Assembly: GCF_014196525.1 (NCBI RefSeq)
Contig: NZ_JACIDX010000002.1
Span: forward strand, 343,232 to 407,231
Length of the DNA: 64,000 nt
Origin: Novosphingobium sediminicola
Lineage (GTDB): Bacteria; Pseudomonadota; Alphaproteobacteria; Sphingomonadales; Sphingomonadaceae
Direction: 5' to 3'
Positions 1 through 8,666 of the stretch are shown one piece after another. Numbering within the stretch: the stretch's first letter is position 1; each line of letters begins with the position of its first letter. The position numbers were made by a program, and so were the translations under genes. The notes beneath the pieces were generated by a model. It did no database searches and was not told the DNA's origin. It worked only from the letters and a program-made list of their open reading frames with translations.

Positions 1-896
1 TCACCCTGCGCGGCGGGCGACAGATGGTCTCGCTGGGCACGGAACGCCTGATCGGCACGCGCTATGGCCCCAACACGCCGCTGGCCTTTGACGGGGCGCG
101 GGCGATGGTGCACGTGGGCGCGGCCTCGGTCAGCCTGCTGGCGCTGCATCCGGTGCAGGCTGGCCTGCGCGATTTCGATGACCACACCTCCTCTACCAAG
201 GCCCTGTGGGGCGCCTATGCGGTGCTGCCGGGCTGGGATGTCTATTATCTGGCCTATCGCAACCGCAACGCCCGTTTCGGCGGGATCACGGGCCATGAAC
301 TACGCCATTCCATCGGTTTGCGCAGCCATGGCGCGCACGGCCGGTTGCATTGGAATGTCGAGGGTATTGCCCAATTCGGCCAATTCGCGGGCCAATCCAT
401 CGGCGCATGGACCTTGGGCAGCGAGGTCGGCCTTACCCTGCCCCATGCGATGGATGCAACCATGCGCGTCAACATCATCAGCGGCGACGGCAAAGCGGGA
501 GACAGCCATCTTGGCACCTTCAACGCCCTGTTTCCCAAGGGCAAATATTTCGGCGAACTCTCGCCCGTAGGCCCCGCCAACATCGTCAACCTCAACCCAC
601 GCCTCAGCGCCCAACTCTCGCGCAAGGTTTCGGCCAGTCTGGCCGCCATGGCCTTCTGGCGCTATTCACGCGGCGATGGGATCTATGACATTCCGGGCAA
701 TCTGATCCGCGCCCCCGGCCTTGGCCATTCCCGCTTCGTCGGCGGCGGCGGCGAGGCCACGGTGGCATGGCAGGCCACCGCCGAACTGGAATTGTCCTCC
801 TCCTTCTCGGTATTTGCGCCCGGCGCTTTCCTGCGCGAAACCGGATCGAGCCGCACCACCACCATGCTCGGCCTTCAGGCCAATTTCCGCTTCTAA
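1..896 (+). CDS. Alginate-export-family outer membrane protein, C-terminal part (5' partial)
   Basis: The frame is open from base 3, so the gene begins outside the window; about 297 residues remain. The visible start (LRGGRQMVSLGTERLIGTR, then YGPN) resembles the barrel strand of alginate_exp-domain porins, where a conserved LRVGRQ-xxLGxxRL segment precedes a GPN turn. The rest alternates short amphipathic strands with glycine or aspartate turns (for example VYYLAYRNRNARFGG, MRVNIISGDGKAG) and ends in LGLQANFRF, whose terminal Phe is typical of outer-membrane beta-barrels. Likely role: outer-membrane channel for a carbohydrate or other small solute; the substrate cannot be read from the sequence. 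The next gene follows after 11 bases on the same strand. Confidence 0.75.
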   Translation, partial: TLRGGRQMVSLGTERLIGTRYGPNTPLAFDGARAMVHVGAASVSLLALHPVQAGLRDFDDHTSSTKALWGAYAVLPGWDVYYLAYRNRNARFGGITGHELRHSIGLRSHGAHGRLHWNVEGIAQFGQFAGQSIGAWTLGSEVGLTLPHAMDATMRVNIISGDGKAGDSHLGTFNALFPKGKYFGELSPVGPANIVNLNPRLSAQLSRKVSASLAAMAFWRYSRGDGIYDIPGNLIRAPGLGHSRFVGGGGEATVAWQATAELELSSSFSVFAPGAFLRETGSSRTTTMLGLQANFRF

Positions 897-907
897 GGAC
901 CCCCGCC

Positions 908-1579
908 ATGACAAAATCCTCTTCTCCGCTACCGGGCCTGCTCCTGCTGCTCTCGGCCACGACGGGCCTTGTCGATGCCGTATCGGTACTGGGGCTGGGC
1001 AAGGTGTTTACCGCCAATATGACCGGCAACATCGTCTTTCTGGGCTTTGCCGCCGTCGGCACGCCCGGTTTCGCCATCAAGCCCTATCTGGTGGCGCTGC
1101 TGGCCTTTCTGATCGGCGCGCTGGTGGCCGGGCGCATCGGCCAGCGTCTGGGCCAGCGCCCCTTGCGCCAATGGCTGCTGAGCGCGGCCGGGGTGGAGGG
1201 CGCCCTGCTGGGACTGGCGGCGGTCTGCGCGCTGGCCTCTGCGCCATGGATCGACGCGATCATCGCGCTGACCGCGCTGGCAATGGGTTTTCGCAATGCC
1301 ACCATCCGTATGCTCAAAGTGCCCGATCTGACCACCACCGTTCTTACGCTCACGCTGACGGGAATCGCGGCGGATTCCGCGCTGGCAGGCGGGGCCAGCC
1401 CCAACCTGCCCCGCCGCATTTCCGCTGTGGCCAGCATCTTTGCCGGGGCCGCCGCCGGCGCGCTGATGGTCACGCTCTGGGGCCTTGCCTTGCCTCTCGC
1501 GCTGGCCGCAGGCATGGTGGTGCTGGGTACGATGATCTGCGTGGCCCACCCCGCCGCCGCCCTTGTCCATAATTCCTGA
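908..1579 (+). CDS. DUF1275 (YoaK-like) family inner membrane protein
   Basis: 223 residues. ATG 908 is preferred over in-frame starts upstream because those would overlap the preceding gene. About six hydrophobic segments are visible (LLLLLSATTGLVDAVSVL, PYLVALLAFLIGALVAG, AAGVEGALLGLAAVCALA, IDAIIALTALAMGFRNA, AVASIFAGAAAGALMVTL, LALAAGMVVLGTMICVA). The motif VFTANMTGNIVFLG and the later MGFRNATIRMLKVPDLTTTVLTLTLTG half are characteristic of the DUF1275 family, where a TGN motif follows the first membrane span. The function of the family is not established; transport has been suggested. It sits between the porin fragment and an acetyltransferase with short gaps, so the three may be cotranscribed. 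Confidence 0.85.
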   Translation: MTKSSSPLPGLLLLLSATTGLVDAVSVLGLGKVFTANMTGNIVFLGFAAVGTPGFAIKPYLVALLAFLIGALVAGRIGQRLGQRPLRQWLLSAAGVEGALLGLAAVCALASAPWIDAIIALTALAMGFRNATIRMLKVPDLTTTVLTLTLTGIAADSALAGGASPNLPRRISAVASIFAGAAAGALMVTLWGLALPLALAAGMVVLGTMICVAHPAAALVHNS

Positions 1580-1591
1580 AAGGCCGACGCC

Positions 1592-1876
1592 ATGCCCGCC
1601 GAGGTTCGCCACAATCCCGCACAAAACCGCTTTGAATTGCCGATCGAGGGCGATGCGATGGCCATCTGCGTCTATCGCCGCGACGAGGAGGGGCACTATG
1701 TCCTGCTCCACACCGAGGTCCCCGACGAATTTGCCGGACAGGGCCTCGCCTCCGCGCTGGCCAAGGGCCTGTTCGCCATGGCCCGCGCGCAGGGTTTCTC
1801 GCTGGTGCTGCGCTGTCCCTATATGGCGGCATGGTATGCCCGCCACCCCGACTATGCCGATGTGGTGGCGGGCTGA
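1592..1876 (+). CDS. GNAT-like small N-acetyltransferase (YjdJ/Acetyltransf_CG type)
   Basis: 94 residues, the usual size of this minimal GNAT subfamily. The fold is recognisable from the sequence: strand with DAMAICVYRRDEEGHYVLLHTEV, then PDEFAGQGLASALAKGLF (the Q/RxxGxA-like acetyl-CoA loop followed by helix) and a C-terminal strand LVLRCPYMAAWYARHPDY, which matches the conserved CPYVxxWxxRHPEY end of the family. Substrate unknown; these proteins are predicted cytoplasmic acetyl-CoA-dependent acetyltransferases. The ATG lies 12 bases after the stop of the DUF1275 gene with AAAGG upstream. The gene ends 3 bases before the end of the convergent E2 gene, leaving no room for a separate terminator. 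Confidence 0.85.
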   Translation: MPAEVRHNPAQNRFELPIEGDAMAICVYRRDEEGHYVLLHTEVPDEFAGQGLASALAKGLFAMARAQGFSLVLRCPYMAAWYARHPDYADVVAG

Positions 1877-1879
1877 GGC

Positions 1880-3064
1880 TCAATCCATGAACAGCAGCGC
1901 GGGATGTTCGAGCAGGCGCCGGATGCGCTGAACAAACCGCGCCGCGTCATGGCCATCGACGATGCGGTGATCGAAGGAACTCGACAGGTTCATCATCTTG
2001 CGCATCGCCACGAAAGGCCCCTGAACAGCCGGGCGCTCGACAATCTTGTTGGGGCCGATGATCGCCACTTCGGGGTGGTTGATGATCGGCGTGGTGGCGA
2101 TGCCCCCCAGCGGCCCTAGCGAGGTGATCGTGATCGTCGATCCGCTCAATTCCTCGCGCCGGATCGTGCCGTCGCGCGCCGCCGTGCTCAACCGCGCCAG
2201 TTCCGTTGCGCAGGCTCTCATGCTTAGAGTCTCGGCATGGCGGATGACCGGAACCATCAGGCCAGCCGGAGTCTGAACCGCCACCCCGACATGGACCGCC
2301 CCATATTGGCGCAGCACGCTCTGTTCATCATCATAATGCGCGTTTATATGGGGAAAGTGGGGCAAGGCGCGGACCAGCGCGCGAATGAAGAAAGGCAGCA
2401 GGGTCAGCCTTTGCCCTCCCTCCTGATTCAGTTCGCCGCGCAGCGCCTCCAGTTCGGTCAGGTCACATTCCTCGACATAGGTGATCTGGGGAATGCGCTG
2501 ATGGGCCTGCTCCATCCTTTCGGCGATCTTGCGGCGCAGGCCGGTGATGGGAATGTCGGTGATGCCCTCGCGCGGGGCGCTGCGCGGTTCTTCGGGCTTG
2601 TAAACGCGGGCGATATGGGCCTCCAAATCCTCTGGCGTGATGCGCCCGCCCGGACCCGTGCCCGCCACGGATTCCAGCGCAATGCCCAACTCCCGCGCGC
2701 GGTGGCGGGTGGCCGGAGCTGCCAAAGGCGCCTCGGCCTCGGGCGCAAGCTCGACCAAAGGTTCAACCAGAGGTTTGGCCGCCAGCCCTGCCTCCTCCAC
2801 CGCTGCTTCTGCCGCTGCTTCGGCCTCCACCTCGATCTCGACCAGAACCGCGCCCACGGGCATCATCTCGCCCACCGCACCATGGACGGCCATCACCTTG
2901 CCCTCAACCGGCGAGGTCATATCCACCGTCGCCTTGTCAGTCATCACATCGACAAGGCACTGATCCTCGCCAACGTGGTCGCCCGGTTTGACATACCAGA
3001 CCGCGATTTCGGCCTCGGCGATACCTTCGCCAATATCGGGCAGGCGGAACTGATAAAGGCCCAT
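1880..3064 (-). CDS. bkdC: Branched-chain 2-oxoacid dehydrogenase E2 (dihydrolipoyl acyltransferase)
   Basis: 394 residues. An N-terminal lipoyl domain (residues 1-80) carries the lipoylation lysine in VDVMTDKATVDM (about K44), followed by an Ala/Glu/Pro-rich linker. Next is a peripheral subunit-binding domain (ATRHRARELGIALESVAGTG, then GRITPEDL, about 117-150). A catalytic acyltransferase domain ends in SSFDHRIVDGHDAA, with the His/Asp pair near 366 and 370. The DVMTDKATV form and single lipoyl domain are typical of branched-chain rather than pyruvate E2. It transfers isobutyryl, isovaleryl or methylbutyryl groups to CoA. Last gene of the operon, 3 bases after the E1-beta stop. No E3 (lipoamide dehydrogenase) gene is in the window, so a shared E3 is expected elsewhere. 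Confidence 0.93.
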   Translation of the reverse strand: MGLYQFRLPDIGEGIAEAEIAVWYVKPGDHVGEDQCLVDVMTDKATVDMTSPVEGKVMAVHGAVGEMMPVGAVLVEIEVEAEAAAEAAVEEAGLAAKPLVEPLVELAPEAEAPLAAPATRHRARELGIALESVAGTGPGGRITPEDLEAHIARVYKPEEPRSAPREGITDIPITGLRRKIAERMEQAHQRIPQITYVEECDLTELEALRGELNQEGGQRLTLLPFFIRALVRALPHFPHINAHYDDEQSVLRQYGAVHVGVAVQTPAGLMVPVIRHAETLSMRACATELARLSTAARDGTIRREELSGSTITITSLGPLGGIATTPIINHPEVAIIGPNKIVERPAVQGPFVAMRKMMNLSSSFDHRIVDGHDAARFVQRIRRLLEHPALLFMD

Positions 3065-3067
3065 CGC

Positions 3068-4081
3068 TCAATACTCCATCACACGGCGCAGCGCGGTCAC
3101 TAGGCGCGCGGGGCCGGGGAAATAGTCCCATTCAAAAGCATGCGGATAGGGCGTATCCCAACCGGCCACCCGTTCGATTGGGGCCTTGAGATGGTCGAAA
3201 CAACGCTCCTGAACCAAAGCCGACAATTCGCCGCCAAAGCCGCCAAAGCGCGAAGCCTCATGCAGGATCACGCAGCGCCCCGTCTTGCGCACCGAGGCAG
3301 TGATGGCCTCAATATCGAGCGGCACCAGCGAGCGCAGATCAAGCAGTTCGGCATCCACGCCCGCCTCATCAATGCCCGCCAGCGCGACATGGACCATCGT
3401 GCCATAGGCCAGCACGGTGACAGCCCGCCCCTCGCGAACCACCGCCGCCTTGCCCAAAGGCACGCGGTAAAGGCCTGTGGGAACCTCGGCCTTGGGATGC
3501 CCGGCCCATGTCTTGAGCGGCCTGTCGTGATGCCCGTCAAAGGGGCCGTTATAGATCCGCTTGGGCTCAAGCATGATGACCGGATCATCGTCCTCAATCG
3601 CCGCGATCAGCAGTCCCTTAGCGTCATAGGGATTGGAGGGCACCACCGTTTTCAACCCCACCACATGGGTAAAGATCGCCTCCGGGCTCTGGCTATGCGT
3701 CTGGCCGCCGAAAATGCCGCCGCCATAAGGCGTGCGCACCGTCAGCGGCGCCCAGAACTCGCCATTCGAGCGATAGCGCAGCCGCGCCGCCTCGCTGACC
3801 AACTGGTCAAAGGCGGGCAGAATATAGTCGGCAAACTGGATTTCGACCACCGGGCGCAATCCATAGGCCCCCATACCGATGGCCGTGGCGATTATGCCCC
3901 CTTCGGCAATCGGCGTGTCGAAACAGCGCGTCAGCCCATGTTTGGCCTGAAGCCCGTCGGTCACGCGGAACACCCCGCCGAAATAGCCGACATCCTCGCC
4001 AAAGATCAGCACATCGGGATCCGCCCCCAGTTTTTCATCCAGCGCATTGTTGAGCGCCTGAACCATGTTCATCACCGGCAT
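3068..4081 (-). CDS. bkdB: Branched-chain 2-oxoacid dehydrogenase E1 beta subunit
   Basis: 337 residues. It opens with MNMVQALNNALDEKLGADPDVLIFGEDVG, the start of the transketolase pyrimidine-binding domain with the conserved GEDVG. Then follow FDTPIAEGGIIATAIGMGAYGLRPVVEIQFADYI and SPEAIFTHVVGLKTVVPSNPYDAKGLL, signature segments of E1-beta proteins. A C-terminal transketolase_C domain includes VTVLAYGTMVHVALAG and a terminal PYPHAFEWDYFPG. It forms the thiamine-diphosphate E1 heterotetramer with the upstream alpha subunit and decarboxylates the 2-oxoacids of Leu, Ile and Val. The gap to E1-alpha is 4 bases, so translation is probably coupled. Confidence 0.93.
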   Translation of the reverse strand: MPVMNMVQALNNALDEKLGADPDVLIFGEDVGYFGGVFRVTDGLQAKHGLTRCFDTPIAEGGIIATAIGMGAYGLRPVVEIQFADYILPAFDQLVSEAARLRYRSNGEFWAPLTVRTPYGGGIFGGQTHSQSPEAIFTHVVGLKTVVPSNPYDAKGLLIAAIEDDDPVIMLEPKRIYNGPFDGHHDRPLKTWAGHPKAEVPTGLYRVPLGKAAVVREGRAVTVLAYGTMVHVALAGIDEAGVDAELLDLRSLVPLDIEAITASVRKTGRCVILHEASRFGGFGGELSALVQERCFDHLKAPIERVAGWDTPYPHAFEWDYFPGPARLVTALRRVMEY

Positions 4082-4085
4082 GGCG

Positions 4086-5315
4086 TCAAACCCCCATTTC
4101 GCGGCGCTGTTCGATCACGCGCCAGTCCGGCTCCTTGAACACATCCTCGAACATCGAGCCCAGCTCCGGCTTGGATTTGCCCAGCGTGCCGATGGCCTCG
4201 CCCGCGCGGACGGCGGCGCGCACCTCATCCTCCAGCGCGGATTGCAGGGCGGCATGACGCTCCTCGTCCCACTCGCCCCGCGCGATCAGATGCTCTTTCA
4301 ACCGCTCTATCGGATCGCCCAGCGGCCATTGCAGCGCCTCGTCGGCGGGGCGATATTTGGCCGGATCATCGGCGGTGGAATGGCCGGATGCGCGATAGGT
4401 GAACAGTTCGATCAGGGTCGCGCCAAGGTTGAGCCTTGCCCTTTCCGCCGCCCATTGCGTCGCCGCCCAGACGGCCAGGAAATCATTGCCGTCCACCCGC
4501 AGGCCCGGAATGCCATAGGCCAGCGCCTTGGCCGCAAAGGTGGTTTCATTGGCCCCGGCAATGCCGGAAAAGCTCGAGATCGCCCATTGGTTGTTGGTCA
4601 CGCACAGGATCACCGGCGCGCGATAAACGCTGGCAAAGGTCAGCGCTTCGTGAAAGCCGCCCTCGGCGGTGGTGCCTTCGCCCACATAGGCCAGCGCAAT
4701 CCGGTCATCGCCCTTATACGCCGAAGCCATCGCCCAGCCCACCGCATGGCCGAACCGGCTGCCCAGATTGCCCGAGATCGAATAAAAGCCATAGGCGCGG
4801 GCCGAATAGAGGATCGGCAATTGCCGCCCGCGCAAGGGGTCGCCCGCATTGGAAAAGATCTGATTGACCAGATCGAGCAGCGGATAGTGGCGCGCCATAA
4901 GCCAGCCCAGCACGCGATAGGTGGGAAAGCACATGTCGCGCGCGTCCAGCATCAGCGACTGCGCCACGGCGATCGCCTCTTCTCCGGTGGATTTCATGTA
5001 AAAGCTGGTCTTGCCCTGCCGATGGGCGCGAAACAGCCGGTCGTCAAAGGCGCGGGTCAGCATCATCGCGCGAAGGCCCTGATGCAGCACATCGGCCTCC
5101 AGATGCGGGTCCCACGGGCCGACTGCATGATGGCCATCATCCAGCACGCGGATCAGGCCAAAGGGCATATCGCGCATGGTCGGTTCGGCGGCATCGACAT
5201 CGGGCCGCATGGTCTCGCCCGCCTTGGGCAGCTTCATTCCGCCAAAATCGGGATGATCGCCGGGGCGGGCCGGGGGCTCGGGAATATGCAGGGTGAGCCG
5301 GGGTTGGTTGTTCAT
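4086..5315 (-). CDS. bkdA: Branched-chain 2-oxoacid dehydrogenase E1 alpha subunit
   Basis: 409 residues. ATG 5315 is chosen because AAGGAGAGG lies just upstream; an in-frame start at 5369 would lack this site. The thiamine-diphosphate motif is visible as YVGEGTTAEGGFHEALTFA, then VILCVTNNQWAISS (GDG-like through NN), with VDGNDFLAVWAATQWAAERAR and ELFTYRASGHSTADDPAKYRP following. The last holds the conserved HSTSDDP-like phosphorylation-loop region of branched-chain E1-alpha. The N terminus (about 60 residues before DVLHQGLRAMMLTRAFDDRL) is longer than in pyruvate E1-alpha, as usual for the branched-chain type. A 199-base gap separates it from the lyase gene upstream, with a possible internal promoter there. 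Confidence 0.93.
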   Translation of the reverse strand: MNNQPRLTLHIPEPPARPGDHPDFGGMKLPKAGETMRPDVDAAEPTMRDMPFGLIRVLDDGHHAVGPWDPHLEADVLHQGLRAMMLTRAFDDRLFRAHRQGKTSFYMKSTGEEAIAVAQSLMLDARDMCFPTYRVLGWLMARHYPLLDLVNQIFSNAGDPLRGRQLPILYSARAYGFYSISGNLGSRFGHAVGWAMASAYKGDDRIALAYVGEGTTAEGGFHEALTFASVYRAPVILCVTNNQWAISSFSGIAGANETTFAAKALAYGIPGLRVDGNDFLAVWAATQWAAERARLNLGATLIELFTYRASGHSTADDPAKYRPADEALQWPLGDPIERLKEHLIARGEWDEERHAALQSALEDEVRAAVRAGEAIGTLGKSKPELGSMFEDVFKEPDWRVIEQRREMGV

Positions 5316-5456
5316 ATCCTCTCCTTGGCCTTTTATCCCGTGGCGCGGCTTCTCCGGCCTTTCGGGCATTTCAGCTTCTTTCAGGAAATGCTTCGCCGGT
5401 TCTGTAACGACGGCGGGATCGTTGCAAATTCCTCCTTTTTCCGGGCTTGGATAAGG

Positions 5457-5485
5457 ATCAGATGCCTATTCAAAACGCCTGTCAA
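5457..5485 (-). promoter_or_regulatory. Candidate sigma70-type promoter for the bkd genes
   Basis: On the minus strand a perfect TTGACA (complement of 5480-5485) is followed after 17 bases by TCTGAT (complement of 5457-5462), matching the -10 consensus at four of six positions. It lies in the 199-base gap between the lyase and E1-alpha genes, about 140 bases upstream of the E1-alpha ATG. If used, it would let the dehydrogenase complex be made independently of the leucine-specific genes, which suits its wider role in Val and Ile breakdown. Read from the sequence only. Confidence 0.35.
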
Positions 5486-5514
5486 CGGGGTGTCCGAAAC
5501 AGGCAAAACGGGCC

Positions 5515-6363
5515 TCAATCGCGCCCGTCGGGCAAAGCAGCCCCACCCGTCCGCGCAATAATATTACGCGCCCGCGCCAGATGTGGAGCGTCGATCATTT
5601 TGCCGTCAAGAATCAGCACCCCCGCGCCGGGCGCATCGGCAAAGGCGGCGATAATCGCGCGCGCCTGCTCGACCTGCTGCGCGCTGGGGGTAAAGGCGGC
5701 GTTGATGATCGGCACCTGATCGGGATGCAGCGCCATCATCCCGGTAAACCCATCAAAGGCCCCCCGCGCCGCATAGGCCGCCAGCCCGTCCAGATCCCGG
5801 ATCGCGGGATAGACCGTCTCAATGGCGGCCACCCCTGCGGCATGAGCGCCGAACAGCGCCATCGAGCGGACCATCTCAAAGGGGGCGGTATAGGAGCCAT
5901 CCGCGCGCCTGCTGCCCATCGCGCCGATAGCGGCGGGCAGGTCCTCCGCCCCCCATGTCAGGCCGTACAGATGCTCGGCCACCTCGCCATAGGTGCCAAG
6001 ACCAAAGATGGCCTGCGGGGTTTCAGTGGCAATGGGCAGGATTTTCATCATCGGGGCCAATAAGGCCAACGAGCGGACGGTCGCCGCCCCGACCGCCTTG
6101 GGCAGAACAATCCCATCCGCGCCACGGGCGGCGACCAGATCAGCCTCCAGATACGGGCCGTCGATGGCGTTGATCCGCACAAAACGGGCAACATCGGCCG
6201 GAGCGCTCAGATAATCCGCCACCGCCTCGCGCGCCTTGGGTTTGGCAGCGGGCGCAACTGCGTCCTCCAGATCAAGGATGATCGCATCGGCCCCGCTCTG
6301 CGCCGCCTTGACGAAACGTTCGGGCCGGTCCCCCGGCACAAACAGCAGCGAGCGCAGCCTCAT
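5515..6363 (-). CDS. HpcH/HpaI (CitE-like) lyase, probable (R)-3-hydroxy-3-methylglutaryl-CoA lyase
   Basis: 282 residues from ATG 6363, which overlaps the MaoC stop as ATGA. Family signatures are [33 protein letters not shown], the start of CitE/malyl-CoA lyases, with the metal-binding Glu/Asp pattern continuing in LPKAVGA and ICGLxWGAEDL-like [14 protein letters not shown]. Family members cleave acyl-CoA beta-hydroxy acids such as citramalyl-, malyl- or HMG-CoA. The neighbours are isovaleryl-CoA dehydrogenase, methylcrotonyl-CoA carboxylase and a MaoC hydratase, and no HMGL-type lyase is present. By analogy to Mycobacterium tuberculosis Rv2498c it probably cleaves (R)-HMG-CoA to acetyl-CoA and acetoacetate as the last leucine step. 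Substrate is inferred from context. Confidence 0.8.
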   Translation of the reverse strand: MRLRSLLFVPGDRPERFVKAAQSGADAIILDLEDAVAPAAKPKAREAVADYLSAPADVARFVRINAIDGPYLEADLVAARGADGIVLPKAVGAATVRSLALLAPMMKILPIATETPQAIFGLGTYGEVAEHLYGLTWGAEDLPAAIGAMGSRRADGSYTAPFEMVRSMALFGAHAAGVAAIETVYPAIRDLDGLAAYAARGAFDGFTGMMALHPDQVPIINAAFTPSAQQVEQARAIIAAFADAPGAGVLILDGKMIDAPHLARARNIIARTGGAALPDGRD

Positions 6364-6812
6364 ACCGGCCTGCGCGTCAGCAAAGCGGTGCGCAGACATT
6401 GGCAGACCATCTCGTCGCGCTGGTTCCACAATTCATGCCGGAATGTCACCAGTCCGGCATTGGGCCGCGAACGGCTCTCGCGCCATTCCACCACCTCGCT
6501 GGCGGCGCGCAACGTGTCGCCCAGAAAGACCGGTTTGGGCATCACCACCCGATCATAACCCAGATTGGCCACCAGCGTGCCCAGCGTGGTCTCCCCCACC
6601 GACAGGCCGATCATCAGCGCAAAGGTGAAAGTGCCGTTGACGAGAATCTGGCCGAATTCGCTGGCCCGCGCGGCCTCGGCGTCGATGTGCAACGGCTGGG
6701 GATTATGCGTCATGGCCGAAAACAGCAGATTGTCGGTTTCGGTCACCGTGCGGCGGATCGGGTGGTCGATGCGGTCACCCACCTCCCATTCCTCGAAATA
6801 GCGCCCGCTCAT
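6360..6812 (-). CDS. MaoC-family enoyl-CoA hydratase, probable methylglutaconyl-CoA hydratase of leucine breakdown
   Basis: 150 residues, a single hot-dog domain. [28 protein letters not shown] matches the entry of MaoC dehydratases. The hydratase-2 motif region reads [45 protein letters not shown], giving the conserved Asp/Asn-x4-His geometry for substrate activation. ATG 6812 overlaps the carboxylase stop (ATGA) and GGGAGAG lies 5 bases upstream, inside the carboxylase gene. R-specific hydratases of this fold give (R)-hydroxyacyl-CoA, which would be matched to the CitE-like lyase next door. It would stand in for the crotonase-type liuC product, which is absent here. The reaction is inferred from position. 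Confidence 0.8.
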   Translation of the reverse strand: MSGRYFEEWEVGDRIDHPIRRTVTETDNLLFSAMTHNPQPLHIDAEAARASEFGQILVNGTFTFALMIGLSVGETTLGTLVANLGYDRVVMPKPVFLGDTLRAASEVVEWRESRSRPNAGLVTFRHELWNQRDEMVCQCLRTALLTRRPV

Positions 6813-8662
6813 GGCGTCTCTCCCGCAATGATGCGCGCCAGCAACATCCCCTCCCGCACCTGCGCTCCTTGCGTAAAGGGCATCTCCTCGACCACCCCGT
6901 CAAAGGGCGCGATAAGGCCATGCTCCATCTTCATCGCCTCCAGCGTCACCAGCTTCTGCCCCTTGATCACGCTTTGCCCCGGCGCGACATGGACGGCGAT
7001 GATCGTGCCTGGCATAGGCGCCAGAATCGCCCCATCACCCGCCGCCGCCGCCGCCGCCGCGACGGTGGTGCGATAAGGCTTCACCTCCCAGCTCTGCCCA
7101 TGCTCGCTCAGCAGGACGCGCGCGAGCGCAGGGCGGAAGATCTCCCCTTCGCGCGGGGCCACATCGACCTCGACCGCCTGCCCCTCAACCATCACCAGCG
7201 CCCGCCCCTGCCGCGCGCCATTCAGGCGAAACCCCGCCAACGCCCCGGCCCCGCCCAGTTCCGCCGCCGCGCGCCCCAAGGCCGCCGCATCGGGCAGAGG
7301 ATCGGGCATCAAGGCATCGCCCGCCCGCGCAATCAGGCCAGTATCCATATGTCCTCCGGCAAAGTCAGGATGGTTCAGGGCTTTGACCAAGAAGCCCGCA
7401 TTGGTCCGCAAGGGCCAGACCACCGCACGATCCAGCGCCCCGGCCAGTTTGCGCCGCGCCTCGTCCCGCGTGGCGCCATGGGCGATCAGCTTGGCAATCA
7501 TCGGATCGTAATAGGGCCTGATCTGGCCCCCTTGCGCCACGCCCGTATCGACGCGCACCTCATCGCCGATAGAGAAAGCATCGAGCCGCCCGATCGATGG
7601 CAGGAACCCCCGCGCCGGGTCCTCGGCATAGAGCCGCGCCTCCATCGCCCAGCCGTGTATCGACAGATCCTCCTGCCGCAAAGGCAGTGGTTCGCCCGAA
7701 GCCACGCGCAATTGCCATTCGACCAGATCGACGCCCGTAATCGCCTCGGTGACGGGATGTTCGACCTGAAGCCGCGTGTTCATTTCCATGAACCAGATGC
7801 GGTCAGCTCGCAGGCCCTCGCGGGCGTCAGCAATGAATTCGACCGTGCCAGCGCCGACATAATCGACCGCGCGCGCCGCATCCACCGCCGCGCGGCACAC
7901 GATCGCCCGCGTAACCTCATCCATGCCGGGAGCGGGGGCTTCCTCGATCACTTTCTGATGGCGGCGTTGCAGCGAGCAGTCGCGCTCGAACAGGTGAACG
8001 ATGTTGCCAAGGCGGTCGCCAAACACCTGCACCTCGATATGGCGCGGGCACGTGATAAATTTCTCGATCAGCACGCGGTCATTGCCAAAAGAGGCCATCG
8101 CCTCGCGCCTGCACGAGGCCAGCGCATCGGCAAATTCGACAGGATCCGCCACCAGTCGCATCCCTTTGCCGCCGCCGCCCGCCACCGCCTTGATCAGCAC
8201 CGGATAGCCGATCATCGCGGCCTGCCCGGCCAGATGGCCGTCATCCTGATCTGCGCCCAGATAGCCCGGCGTGACCGGTACCCCAGCCGCAGCCATCCGC
8301 GCCTTGGCGGCGTCTTTCAACCCCATGGCGGTGATGCTGGCCGGATCAGGCCCGACCCAGATCAGACCGGCATCCATGACTGCCTGCGCAAATTCGGCAT
8401 TTTCCGACAGGAAGCCATAGCCGGGATGGATCGCCTCCGCCCCGGTTTCCAGCGCGGCGGCAATGATCCGATCCCCGCGCAGGTAGCTGTCACGCGCCAG
8501 GGCCGGACCAATCGCCACCGCCCGGTCGGCCGTGGCGACATGCAGCGCGCCCGCATCCGCATCGGAATGGACCGCCACGGTGCGGATGCCCATCCGCCGC
8601 GCGCTGCGCATCACCCGGCAGGCGATTTCGCCGCGATTGGCGACAAGGAGCGAGGCGATCAT
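6809..8662 (-). CDS. liuD: Methylcrotonyl-CoA carboxylase, biotin-carrying alpha subunit
   Basis: 617 residues from ATG 8662; earlier in-frame starts would run into the upstream gene. The biotin carboxylase part begins [25 protein letters not shown] and holds the ATP-grasp loop [14 protein letters not shown] and [17 protein letters not shown] middle linking domain follows, then a C-terminal biotinyl domain with LEAMKMEH; the biotinylated Lys is about residue 578. This is the normal arrangement and length of MccA/LiuD-type alpha subunits. It carboxylates its own biotin with ATP and bicarbonate for transfer by the beta subunit encoded 4 bases upstream, converting 3-methylcrotonyl-CoA to 3-methylglutaconyl-CoA. 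Acetyl- or propionyl-CoA carboxylase is less likely given the isovaleryl-CoA dehydrogenase neighbour. Confidence 0.92.
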   Translation of the reverse strand: MIASLLVANRGEIACRVMRSARRMGIRTVAVHSDADAGALHVATADRAVAIGPALARDSYLRGDRIIAAALETGAEAIHPGYGFLSENAEFAQAVMDAGLIWVGPDPASITAMGLKDAAKARMAAAGVPVTPGYLGADQDDGHLAGQAAMIGYPVLIKAVAGGGGKGMRLVADPVEFADALASCRREAMASFGNDRVLIEKFITCPRHIEVQVFGDRLGNIVHLFERDCSLQRRHQKVIEEAPAPGMDEVTRAIVCRAAVDAARAVDYVGAGTVEFIADAREGLRADRIWFMEMNTRLQVEHPVTEAITGVDLVEWQLRVASGEPLPLRQEDLSIHGWAMEARLYAEDPARGFLPSIGRLDAFSIGDEVRVDTGVAQGGQIRPYYDPMIAKLIAHGATRDEARRKLAGALDRAVVWPLRTNAGFLVKALNHPDFAGGHMDTGLIARAGDALMPDPLPDAAALGRAAAELGGAGALAGFRLNGARQGRALVMVEGQAVEVDVAPREGEIFRPALARVLLSEHGQSWEVKPYRTTVAAAAAAAGDGAILAPMPGTIIAVHVAPGQSVIKGQKLVTLEAMKMEHGLIAPFDGVVEEMPFTQGAQVREGMLLARIIAGETP

Positions 8663-8666
8663 GCCA